A stretch of 64,000 nt of DNA from Trichuris trichiura (lineage: Eukaryota; Nematoda; Enoplea; Trichinellida; Trichuridae). How positions within the stretch are numbered: position 1 is the first letter of the stretch; the number at the start of each line of letters is the position of its first letter. Of the stretch, positions 22,685-33,800 are shown piece by piece. The notes beneath the pieces are model-generated. The model was not told where the DNA came from. It was given only the letters and a program-made list of their open reading frames with translations, and did not search any database. The DNA is taken from contig JBAJFE010000014.1 in NCBI GenBank assembly GCA_037903355.1, positions 5,766,001 to 5,830,000 on the forward strand. The letters are read 5' to 3'. The translations under genes and the position numbers were made by a program.

Positions 22685-24225
22685 AATAGTGCTTTCCGAT
22701 GGTCTTTTTGTAAATGTAACTTCTTGGTACGGGACCGTATAGTTTCATGTCGAGGTTCTTTTACGGAAAGTTTGTCCCGTTGATAATAGTGCTTTCCGAT
22801 GGTCTTAAGAACACTTGGTTGATGAAAGATTTTGGATAGTTGTTTTTGTAAAAAATCTTTCTAATATAGTTAAATTCTGATTGGATAAATTCAGGTTCGC
22901 ATAAATTGACCGCTCTATTGATCATGCCAGAGATGATACCACGCATTACCGATCGTGGGTGATGTGATGAGAAATCGAGGTATTGTTCGGTGTGTGTCGG
23001 CTTTCTGTATACTCTGGTTTTGAGTCCCTGATCTGTGCGAATAATCAGGGCGTCCAGGAAGGGAAGGGTTTTATTCGTCTCTTTTTCCATTGTAAAGACT
23101 ATTTGATTCGGCCGGATGCTGTTAAGAAACTGCAGAAATTGCTCCTCTTTCCCATCTTTTATAATGACGAAGATATCATCGACATATCTTTTGTATAATC
23201 GTGGAGCAATTTCTCTGTCCACAGTTTCTGTCATTTCCTTTTCAAAACTTTCCATGAATATTTCCGCCAGGACAGGAGATAGTGAACTGCTCATAGGAAC
23301 CCCCTTTAGATTGCTTGTAGAACTTATTGTCAAACATGAAGTAATTGCCATCTTGCATGCAGAACGACACTAGCTTGACAATGTGGAAGGGGTTTAAATT
23401 AGTTCTGTTGGACAGAGTTGTATCTGTATTGAGGAGATTGTATGGGGTTTCGACAGTGTCTGAAATTGGAATGCTCGGGAATAGATCTTTTACGTCGTAA
23501 CTGACTAAAATCTCGTCCGGTTCTAGATGGTAGTTCCTTATTTCATTGATGAAGCTTTTACTATTTTTCACGAAGGATGATTCATTGCCAGTTAGTGGCT
23601 TGATGATCTTTTTTAAGTACTTACTAAGTTCACTTGTGGTGCTGTTAATTGTGGAAACTATTGGTCTTAATGGAACCTCCGGTTTGTGCACCTTTGGAAG
23701 ACCGTAGAGCTCAGGGGGTCTATAATTCGATGCGTATTTGAGGTGCGTTGCTATTCTGATCATTTCTGGTTCTCTGGTTTCTGTGCCGTATGTAATGAGA
23801 AGGGAGCGGAGATTTTTCCTGGACGCTTCTGTAGGGTCGTTGGGCAGGGGCGTATAACTGTTGGTGTTCAAGATGGCTGTCATTTTGTGATTGTAGGTGG
23901 TTCTGTCAAGTAGAACAATTTTGTTGCCTTTGTCTGCCTTAGTTATAACTCTATTAGGTTGCCTTTTAAGTCGTCTTGGTCGTCGTTCCGATGGTCTTTG
24001 AAACAAAATCTTTCCTTCTCGGAAACAACAAGATGGAACGCTTGACCAATTTTTTGGGGACTACTGTACCAGTGCCCGGGTCCAGTCGGTCGTAAAAAGA
24101 TAAGTAAGGATGTTCCATGTCGAGTTTCTTTTACGGAAAGTTTGTCCCGTTGATAATATTTTTATTTTTATTATTCCGGAGCTTTCGGGTCAAACGAGAC
24201 CCGTCTTCAGCGGTGTTAATACAAA
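22685..24225 (-). mobile_element. Penelope-like element B (reverse transcriptase copy)
   Basis: Minus-strand PLE. Its upstream end (24117-24225) has ttcttttacggaaagtttgt, a spacer, tccggagctttcgggtc and the hammerhead-like core. The same ttcttttacggaaagtttgt block is repeated in direct orientation at 22758-22777, as in PLE terminal repeats. The downstream side has no GIY-YIG domain. The terminal-repeat piece there is bracketed by a 22-bp direct repeat (22685-22706 and 22785-22806), so it looks like a secondary insertion. Confidence 0.75.
22761..24006 (-). pseudogene. PLE reverse transcriptase, one frameshift
   Basis: Penelope-family reverse transcriptase. From 24006: VITKADKGNKIVLLDR, YGLPKVHKP and RPIVSTINS, VSYDVKDLFPSIPI, then after the frame change GVPMSSSLSPVLAEIF, KRYVDDIFVII (catalytic YVDD), LPFLDALI and RVYRKPTHTEQYLDFSSHHP. 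The two frames join at a run of five C on the plus strand (23300-23304); one base fewer would restore continuity, so this could be real decay or a sequencing error. It stops near 22761 without the endonuclease. Remarkably little other damage, hence the youngest PLE in the window. Confidence 0.9.
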
Positions 24226-24849
24226 GCAATGAAGTAACGAAAATTCACGGTTCAAGTAAGGATGTTCGTGGAAAATTTCCGCAAGGAACACCACATCCCA
24301 TAAATTCCTCCAGCGCTGCAGCAGTATCGACTCCTTCGCTTTTCACTGTCCGCAATCGCTCCTTCCATGCGTACTAATTTCTTGCATTTCAAAATCGCCT
24401 TCATTTGACCATCACTGCATTATTCTTTCTTTCTCTGCAAATCGGTTACTGTACTTTGGGCTTGCTTGTCATAATTGCGAGTTCTCGACTGTTGCGCTTA
24501 AAATGAACAATTGATACCTATGGTCACTGTGGCCATAGCTTCTTAAACTAATCATCGTCAGTGAGATTCGCTTTTCACGCGGTTGCTGTGAGTTGAGCTG
24601 ACTACGATTTGATTGTACGTGAGCATATTTATTGAACTACCGTAGACTCGATTTTATCGCCTAGTACTAAAGTTATAGGTAAAGCTGGATGTTTCTGTTT
24701 TCCTTTATGGGGAAATGACATTGTGCTGCTAGGTGATATATTTAGTCGGCTGTTTTTAAAACTGTATATTTTTATTATTTTAAATGTAGAGTGTTCTATC
24801 AAAGCCGGCAGTGCATTTTTCCGCTGTCGGCTGTAAGTTCCTGATCAAA
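24226..24849. other. upstream region of the kinase gene
   Basis: No coding exon or repeat recognised. It should contain the promoter and 5' leader of the phosphorylase kinase gene, but I see no convincing core promoter element beyond AT-rich sequence near 24760-24790. Confidence 0.4.
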
Positions 24850-27800
24850 ATGCCTCCTACGGCACCTGGAAAGCCGACAGAGGGCGAATGGTCAAAAGAT
24901 CAGGCATGTGAATTCTATAACAACTACGATTGCAAAGAAGTACTAGGGAAGTAAGTGGTTGACCTCTGCTTGTTGCTGATGTTCAACTGTTTACATTCTT
25001 ACAGAGGAATGAGTAGTACCGTTAGAAGATGTATACGATTTTCTACCGGTGAAGAGTTCGCCGTGAAAATAATTGATCTGAGCTCCGAAAAGGCAACCGC
25101 GGAACAAGTCAGAGAGCTTCGCGATTCAACTTTGCGAGAGATAAAAATTTTGCAAATGTTCAGTGGTCACAAAAACATAAGTGTGCAGTTTGTCTTGCAG
25201 CAGCTGATGCGTGCGAATGCAGCAGTGACATGTTTCAGTCTCTCTCCAAGACTTTTATGAAATGCCATCTTTTTTGTTTATCGTCTTCGAACTGTAAGCC
25301 TTTGAACGCCAAACGTTGACTAATCAACGCGTTTGCAGAGCGAAAGGTGGAGAGCTGTTCGATTATCTGACGCGGGTAGTTACATGTTCAGAGAAGAAGA
25401 CAAGGTGGGTAGTAGTGTCTTTCAGAGTGATATTTACCTGTTTTGTGAAGATACATTATGAAACAGCTGTTTGAAGCAGTAGCAGCCATGCATGAAAAGA
25501 ACATAGTTCACAGAGATCTCAAGGTAGATGTGTGTCCGTTCAGTTTTAGCGTAACTCGAGGTTTTTAAGCTTGAGAATATTTTGATGCTTGATGATGAAA
25601 GATTGAAAGTTACGGATTTTGGATTTGCTCACGATCTCTCTGGAGGAAAGGTACTGCGAGGTGAGTCGTTGTCTGAGGCCCTCAAGTTGAATATTCGTGC
25701 AGGATATGTTTAACTCAAAGATTGCTTGAGTAGCTTGCGTTTTTTGCTGCATTTTCAATATAAAGTAGAGGATGCTATGAAAGTTAATATAGTGTAGTGC
25801 TCCTCAAGCTCCGGGCCGCCATCGCGCCGCTTCCGTAGCTTCCAGTTCACTATAGCCCCCTGATCTGATTTAATTAGAGTGACTCAGGTCCTCTCAGCTG
25901 ATTATCCTACGCCATCCCTGAGCATCGGAAAAAGATGGAGCGGGTGTGGTCGTCGACACTCTTTTTGTCTGAACTTTGATAGCATGGTCACTTGTATCTT
26001 TTAGTCCAACGAGCAGTGGGGATATATCGTCCTTCTTAAGAATCACGGAACTGAGTTACTGTCGAAGAAAGTTATCTGACCTGTGGTCTTCAATATAATT
26101 CTTCGCTATAGTTGTATGAGTCTTTATATGTATCTTATTTGCAGCTTTTAAAAACATGAATAGAGGCTCACTTCCAGCTGTTCACACTGAATAAGGGTAT
26201 GAGGTTTTGGAGCTTTAACTTCTTTGGTAACTGAAGCATGCTTTGACGCAATCCGTTCTCATTGTTTGTAACATTCTGTTGCAAACAGGGCCACCATAAG
26301 AGGGATAACGGACTTTCGTTTTTCAGTCGTCTCGGTGATTCTCATCTTTTGCTATGAGGTCAGTAAGTGCGATCTGATCAGTTATCGAAACTTTGAGCTA
26401 GTAACTTCTGCACCGCGAATGTTTCTGAGTTCGATTTGTTTGACAGCTTGACTATTCGTAAAAATATTTTTTCTAATTTGAAAAATGTTTTACCTGCCGT
26501 TACGATTATTCCACAGGCTTCATTTTAGCCTTTTTTCGGCTGGGTCCCCTGGACGCTGTTTTCATATGCTATCGCTTGGTCTTCTCCGAACGGACCTTTC
26601 CGTAGTCTGTCTGGAACAGACTTCCTCCACGGGCTCATCCACAGGCTGAATTTTTAATCAAGCTTTTCCTTAACACACCCCTTATGTTTCACTGCGCCTC
26701 TAAGCTTTCTACCGCCGTTCGGCCGTCAGTCATCTGCAGAAATTCGTTTGAGAATCACTGTTGCAGAATCAGCAGGCGCATTCCAGCAGCGATTCTGGTC
26801 GGTAAGGTGAAGTCAGTAATGTTAAAAAACTGAAAGATCGACCGGTGACCGGTCGAAGCTTTATGCCAAGCAGCAAAAAAAACTGATTCGAAAAACGCAA
26901 TTGTAGAATTCATTCAACTATCTACTGATAAGAGTTTGTTTTCCGCGATTAAAAGTTCCAGACGTTTTCTGGATATCCTATTACGTCATAAGCTTCGATT
27001 TCTGGTCTGGTCTGCTCCAAGTATTATGTTTACCGGCAATGATTCTCTATGTTGGTCCTAGAACAAGTATCTCAAACTGGCGGCCCTTTGCAAGTGTAAA
27101 GGCGTTCCAGACTTTGCACCCTGGGGGTCTGGAGTTGGATACTTTGTCATATATAGAGGCAGGCCTCATTTAGGTTCACTTCGGTTAGGCAATTTTTATT
27201 ACTCCGGCGAGAAAAATGGTACCTGTTGTCCCATATAATCGATTAAGGCGTACATCTCATCTATGTTCGTTCCATGCTCGAGACAATAATTTGCATATCA
27301 CTGCTACTTTCCTCTGTGACTGCAAATTCACTTGCTTATCTAATGTTGGAGTTAGGCAGCATTTGCATCAGACCCGATGGGCACGACGAAAGGAGGTAAA
27401 AGACGCTTGTTGCAGGGGCAGGTTGATGACTGACGAGGCTTCGTTTAGTTCTCGTTGTGTTAATCGGTAGTAAACTTCTTTCCTGTACGAACATTTTGCA
27501 ACAGCTATGCACTGTTGTTACAGTGCGATTATCGATTAGTCTGAGAGTAATGGCACTCACTTATTCGTTGCTGAAAGTCTCTTGAAGTAAGAAATGTCAT
27601 TTCTAAAATGGCCAGAACTGCCCAAGCTAAGAGAAGAGAAAACTGGACGAAGAAAAGCGAGCGTTTCAAGAAGAATGGAAATTACAGTATTTTTGCACAG
27701 CTGTAAAGGGAATGATACGTCCTTTAATTTGCAGCAGTAGCTTACCCACGCAAAAAGAGAAAATTTGGAAGGCATTACGAAGTATTATTATGTATTATAA

Positions 27801-28920
27801 TGTATTAGGATTAAGGGGAAGGAGCACACTTTTCGAAATAATCCAGTTTCATTTTCTGCGTTGAACGGAATGTCGATCCCGTAAAATATGAATGACATAG
27901 GTGCAGCAGAAAATGAATCTTACCATACGAATTGGAAATGGAGCAATCTCTAGAACGGAGCAGATGAGAACCAATCTTTTCACTGTTACTAGTCACCAAA
28001 TTTTCAGATCTGTGCGGTACACCGGGATATTTAGCTCCGGAAGTGTTAAGAACAAGCATGTACGACGACGTCAGCGGTTACGGTTTGGAGGTAGACATGT
28101 GGGCATGCGGAGTGATAATGTACACGTTGTGAGTACTTTGATTCGTTCCGTTTCTCCGTTCCACTGCTTATTTCTTGTGCCTTGTTACTTAGACTCTGTG
28201 GCTATGCTCCTTTCTACCATAAGCGACAAATTTACATGTTGAGAGCTATTAGCGAAGGGCGTTACGAATTTCGGTCTCCTGAATGGGACGAGATTAGCGA
28301 ATCTGCTAAGGACTTGGTATGTGCCATTCTTGCACAGCTGCAATCACTGTTCAGAGCTGCTTCTTATGTAGATTAGAAAGATGTTGCAAGTGGATCCCAA
28401 GAAAAGAATAACAGCAAAAGAAGCTCTCGCTCACACCTTTTTCCAGCAAGTAGTGGTAAGTGTACAGCTTGCAGTTTACCATAAGAAATGTGCTGGACGT
28501 TTTTCTTACAGCCGGAAGAAGGAGTAAAACTAGTTAGTGTTTTCGACGCGAAGAAGAAGTTTCGAGTAACAACGCATCATTAAGAGGAATAACTTGCTTT
28601 AAAAAATAATATTTCAGCTCACTATTGTGCAAGTGCGTCTGTTAGTGCGATTGCTTCGAATTCGGCTTGTACCGGTATTAGTCTCTGTGTCAGCGGTACA
28701 AGTGAATCCGTACGCTACAAGGAAAATTAGAAAAGCTATTGATGCTTTGGCCTTTCGAGTTTATGGACACTGGGTGAAAAAAGGACGAGAACAGTTTCGA
28801 GATGCATTGTTCGGTAACGTAGTGAAATGCGACATGGATCGTTACCGGAAAAAACCAGCAGATGAAAGTCAGCCAAAGGATATGGTTAGTCACGAAGCAG
28901 TCGCTGCTGTACGATCTTAG
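24850..28920 (+). CDS. PHKG: phosphorylase b kinase gamma catalytic subunit
   Basis: Catalytic subunit of phosphorylase kinase, which activates glycogen phosphorylase in the cytosol in response to calcium and hormones. Eleven exons: 24850-24950, 25005-25180, 25239-25293, 25339-25404, 25451-25523, 25570-25660, 28008-28128, 28193-28316, 28372-28455, 28512-28565, 28618-28920. Every junction is GT..AG and in phase, giving 415 aa. Kinase landmarks: glycine loop GKGMSS (33-38), lysine K55, VHRDLK (152-157), DFG (173-175), APE (197-199). [10 protein letters not shown] and SPEWDE are typical. The C-terminal regulatory part carries the family signature [11 protein letters not shown] (361-371), where vertebrate gamma subunits bind calmodulin. 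Odd: HRDLKPEN is HRDLKLEN here. Asp188 sits where vertebrate PHKG has the acidic residue that removes the need for activation-loop phosphorylation. Intron 6 (2347 bp) is swollen by hAT debris; the other nine are 45-64 bp. Confidence 0.96.
25661..28007 (+). other. 2.3-kb intron 6 of PHKG, repeat-bearing
   Basis: Contains a hAT end fragment near 26510-26764 (ending gtttgagaatcactg) and the 5' part of a second hAT family (about 27066-27790, separate entry). Apart from these I see nothing coding. Confidence 0.65.
27066..27790 (+). pseudogene. 5' fragment of a hAT element (ZBED5-like)
   Basis: A hAT-like end (caagtatctcaaactggcgg) is followed by a leader whose conceptual translation ([20 protein letters not shown]) parallels one at 51424-51708 on the other strand. 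Then comes a transposase N-terminus, [20 protein letters not shown] near 27630, matching AKRKEDLTKEGEGFMKNGNY at 51300. The zinc-finger remnant reads [12 protein letters not shown]. Truncated after that. Confidence 0.55.
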
Positions 28921-29259
28921 ATATGCAGTTTGCTTACCTTACCGGTTGGCTAGCGATTGGCGTACCAGTTCTGCAGCCTGCTGGTGGAATAGCGTTGATG
29001 CCTGTTGCCTTGCGAACTTCAGATGCGCTCTGTCCGTCGTTCACTTATTATCCACTAGCAGTTGAGCCTCCCGGTTTTAATCGGTAATCTATAAAGAATC
29101 GTAGTTGTAAACGTTTTATTTGGTTGTTAAGTGAATTTATATTTTTCTGCACCGATTGTTCGCTTCTAATTTTGTTTTGTAATATATGTTTCTGTCGAGA
29201 AAGCCGTAGAGCCTATTTTCTGTCATGTAAGCACTGCTGTTTGTGAATACAAAATATAC

Positions 29260-29861
29260 TTGAGCATAACGTCCTCGTATTTCCAAACTGCACAAAAATA
29301 CGATTGGTTAGCCACCTTATCAATTACCGCCATCTCCTCATCACTCGGAGTCGTACAGGGTATTCCCGCTGCCATAATGCCGCAGTTCTCTACGAGCATT
29401 GCCATGAGGGAAGCTATGGGCCAAAGGAGAAGAGTTGTGGAAGCCGCCACATTGCCTATCGAAGTGACTTTCGTGGTTATGTCAGACTCCTACCAAACAT
29501 ACGGCGTCAGATTCCTGCTCTATGATTCAGGGGTGGGAGACGAGCAGAGGATCCTTGTCTTCGGTAGTCAGTCAGCGGGAGAGTAGAGTAGTCGAATGAT
29601 CAATATCCTTTCTGATAGCGCTTTTAGGGTCGCCCCTCCTCAATTCGCCATGGCGGAAAGAAAAGGGATCGCTCTCCCGTCCCATATGCTCTCTTGTCCG
29701 GCGAGTCAGAGCAGATCTACCAACGTATGTTTGAAGCCATAAAGGCCACGCGGTTTCAATTTAATCCTGCCAGAATTCGCCAGGCGGAGAAGCTTGCCAA
29801 CAGTAAAACTGATTCAATAAGTGATAAAGTTGAGCTGATGACAGATTACGCATGGGTCTAA
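29260..29861 (+). pseudogene. MULE transposase fragment
   Basis: Plus-strand frames carry YGVRFLLYDSGVGDEQRIL (near 29510) and VFGSQ, then after a frame change LSDSAFRVAPPQF (29610), where the family has a DGTFK-type block, and PVPYALLSGESEQIYQRMF (29690), where it has VYALLP-type sequence. Order and spacing match Mutator-like transposases around the first catalytic Asp. An open frame on the opposite strand (29450 to 29223) is the antisense shadow. It lies 340 bp beyond the PHKG stop. Confidence 0.6.
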
Positions 29862-30876
29862 GAAGCTTCGGCCGAAAAAATTTTTAGACATTAACTGACT
29901 CCAAATTGACAGAATACCAAATTTCTTACGTTTTGAAACTGTCCTGATTGTCTCCCTGCCGATGTCAGGTTGCATTAACTAGCACATGTTAGCACTGCCC
30001 CTCTGATATCGCTGACCAAGGAGTAACAGCGATTCCAAAACGATATTGAGAAGTAGGTGCACCTTAACGGGCACAAAGGTCTTCGTGTTTTAACTTCAGT
30101 GTGGTTAATTCTTGCTTAATTTTGGTTTTTCAAATTAACCAAACAAACGCACTACCAACGGATGGTAAGAGCTAAGTTAATAGGTCGTTTGGTTAATTTC
30201 AGAAATCAAGAACCGGCGGGAAACCGTACTGAAGCTAATACTTGAAGGTTCCAAAACGTACAAAAATATTTGCTTACTTCCCTCTAACACTTTGTTCATC
30301 ATTTTGTTTACAGACCCCTTGTATAATTTAGTTACAGAAAGCATCGACTACAGAAAATATCTCTGAAGAAAAGAGTGAAAATAACCATCTCTGTTAAACG
30401 ATATCCAGTGTTCATAAGATAATGCCCGTAAAACCGTGGATATTAAGATGCCGTTAGGAGATGACGCCTATAACGTGAAATAAAAATGAAAATCTGCTGC
30501 GACTTTTACCTAGCTTTAAAACGCGCTGCTGTGCTCAACAACTCAAGGCGTTTGCGAAACTCTTGTTTTCTTCGTACAGGATAGGCCGTTCTATTACGAA
30601 GCGCAAAAATAAAGATGCCTTCAGTATAACGGCAGGACCCGTCGTTAAAATCAATAAAGATAACATTATTTTTAATAGGGAGGTCGGTTAGATTGGAGTA
30701 AATTTAAAGGAAGCCGTTATGAGTTTAAACGTTTTACTTTAGAAAGAGTTATACTTTTTGACCTCATTGGGAAATATGCAGTAGTAAAACCCGCGCTAAA
30801 TCCAAAGCGCGTAGCAGTTTAGTAGACTGCTTCGTTTTACCTGTTCAAGGAACCCACGAAAGTCTATTTGCAAATA
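29862..30876. other. intergenic stretch with a short fold-back repeat
   Basis: At 30125-30215 two arms (ttttcaaattaaccaaac and gtttggttaatttcag, with cactaccaacggatgg between) form a small fold-back of the PLE-tail family without the core. The rest shows nothing recognisable; the promoter of the next gene should be here. Confidence 0.5.
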
Positions 30877-33800
30877 ATGTCGTCCAAAACGCTTTTCAGC
30901 AAAAAAGAAGGGTTTACTTGTGTTAATTTGCATAAATCCTTCATGAGTGAGCATACTATACAGCTGATTGTTCAACGCATTGCAATTCTGGGTCTTCTGA
31001 ATAGAATGTTAAGAGATTTTGCGGTGGACATGTTCTCAGCAGCGTTTGACACTGTCGATGGTCAATGGATGACTGAACCGCTGGAAATAATCAAACTCAT
31101 AGACAGTCTGATTTTGGGACAGATAGAAGACATGGCGGCTATGGCTTTTGATATAAAAAGAACAATTTGGAGGAAGATAGATTCTTTCATATCTGATACC
31201 GACCTTCAGAAATCGGAAACGAAAGATGAAGGCATGTTATTTGGTAATTCTCATTCGGATCAAGGAAACAATTTTAACGGTAATATGCAACAATCATCTT
31301 GAAGCATTTTATTTCATAATAATGTTCGTTCCCGAAGCATGTACCCTTGTCCTTTGATTCACTGTCTCAATGCAATTAGGGAAACTGTTGTCAATTTTCA
31401 TAACTTCTTTATCTTTTTCTCTTACAATTTGCTCATCCATCCGTTGGTAGGGCATTTTGAAGTTTACTTACAGATACATCCAACAGGCCAAACCCGTGAA
31501 TCTGAAGATCTACTATCAAACTATTCAAGCCTGTTAAAAGACATCCTGTCTTTCGAAACTTTTTTATACAGTATGTTCTCTTGCCCGTTGATGGAGTCTG
31601 GAAATTAAACCGAAGCAAATGCCCTACCAACGGATGGATGTGCAATTATTAAGGAAAAGTTTAGAACAATCACTTTGCAGATTCGAAGCTTTCAGGGCTA
31701 ACCTTGTCTCGTCGTCAGCGATGGTGGTAATGTCACCATTACGCTGGTAATGTCACAGGACTGGTAATTACGCGCTTAGCGGTTATAGGACAACAAAGCA
31801 TCAGCTCGGTGGGACATACAAGAAACGCCGAGGTGGTCCACAACGGTACCGCAATTACAGGATATGGAAAAAGCTAATAACAGTACCACGGTCATTTAGC
31901 ATGTCTGTTAGTGTTCATATGTCCTATAGACAAAAATAATTTTCCGTGAAAACCAATTTCGTTTTGGACAAATTGAAAAACTTGTTTACCCGCAGTAGCA
32001 CTTCTATTAACCGTGACAAAGGGGTAGAGGTCAACACGATATGGGTAGCCCTTGTCAGTAAAACCAGCTGCTGTCTCCTTCAGCCTTCAAATAACTTCTT
32101 CTCAGAGCAAAACCTGCGCAACCCTACCGCTGAAGACGGAACAAGGTAACCCTGAAAAGTTCGAAAGTATCATTGTTCCAACACTATCTCTAATCAGTGC
32201 GTATACATTCGCGGGTAGGGCTTTTGTATGGTCAATTTCAGAAACAAAGAATGAGCAGGAAAATTTCCATACTGCACTTGAAACGCGAAGTTAGATTAAT
32301 AATTAATATTTGTTCTTTTGTAATGATGTATATTTTGGGAAGCGGTTGAACTAGTCATTTTATCTCACCTCAACTGCACATGTTCTGCGTTAACTTGAAA
32401 AGGTACACACGCCTTTCAGTAAACAAGGTTGGGAGTTGTTAAAAGTAGGTGTTAAATGCTGAACTGGCGGCATCAGTACCCATGGTTAAGGGGGCACAGA
32501 AGTATAAATCAAACTTTCTGCAAAGGAAGTATGGTCTGTCCAGCAAAGTTTGATGGAGCCAGCGCTTTCCTGGTCTGTTCCGCGTTAACCACATGAATTA
32601 CTCTCTTGTTCAGCTTGTGTACGCGGTGAACGCTATATTTTCGTTAAGCTTAGTGACTGCTTCCATTACTAAACTAAGCATTTTTTACTACCGAGTTCGT
32701 ATGCGGACAGCCTATGTTCTACACAGTATTGACGTTAAGAAGGGAAACGAGTCATGACAGTCATTTGGGTACGCCAGAAGGCGCAGCTAAGTGCATCCAA
32801 TCGGTGCCACTTTTGAGCGATATAGCAGCGCAAGACCATAATAATCACTAGACGATACCGCGAGTCAATCGTCTGAAAGTAGGAACACAAAGCAGTCATA
32901 GTGCCTGCTTCAGACGCTTCATTTTGATTAGTCGCGTGGGTATTGCACATTATCGTGAAAAGTTCATGATTCTCTTACCTGTATTAGAAAATTCCATTAA
33001 AGTTGTTTCGTCTATTATTAACATTTGGATATATAGACTTCTGTTGTTGCGAATATCTATGACACTTTATCTCACTGCACTTTGCTTTAGAAAACAGTGT
33101 CTTGCAACGCGCGTCAGTATTTTCGTTTTGATCTTCATTCACGGGTTTGACCCGTTTCCGTGTAAGTTTGTAATTAAACTTCGAAACGCCTTACCAGAGG
33201 ATGGATGAGCAGACTGATAGAGACAATGCACGAACAGTATCGTATGCTTCAGAACTGCTCTTGCTCCATCAGCCTCCCTGACATCACGGACGACGGAACA
33301 AGAGCAGTTCTGAGACATACGATATTATTGTCTTTATTTTCTCTGTCAGTTTGCTCATCCATCCCCTGGTAGGGTGTTTCGAAGTTTAATTATGGACTCA
33401 CACGGAAACGAGACAAATTCTTGATCGAAGAAGAATATGAGAAAAGCTGCACCTTACTTACGAATTAAATTTTCTCACATGCACGCAGAGGAAGGTAAAA
33501 AGGGTATGTGTGGTGTGCTACAGCCTGCAGTAATTCTTCACAACCAAAAACTGCAAATCGAGTAGAAGTGTATTTGCGCTACAGAGTAAACGTCTAGTTG
33601 CTGACATCCTGCACTGAGTTTTGTAGACCAGGTTTTACTTGCAGTGAAAATATGGCATAATGCTTTCTGTGTTGCTTAGCCAGTATGTTCATTGCTCCTT
33701 TCACATCAAGTGGGTTTCAGCGTAGCTACTTTCACTGCAACAGGAATGTCCATCGCGCGGAATGCTAGTTTAAGCTTTTACAAAAACTTTTTGATGCTTT

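Noticed and set aside
29223..29450. 75-codon minus-strand open frame that looks coding
   Set aside because: It lies opposite the MULE transposase frame, whose family motifs read on the plus strand and continue in order to 29861.
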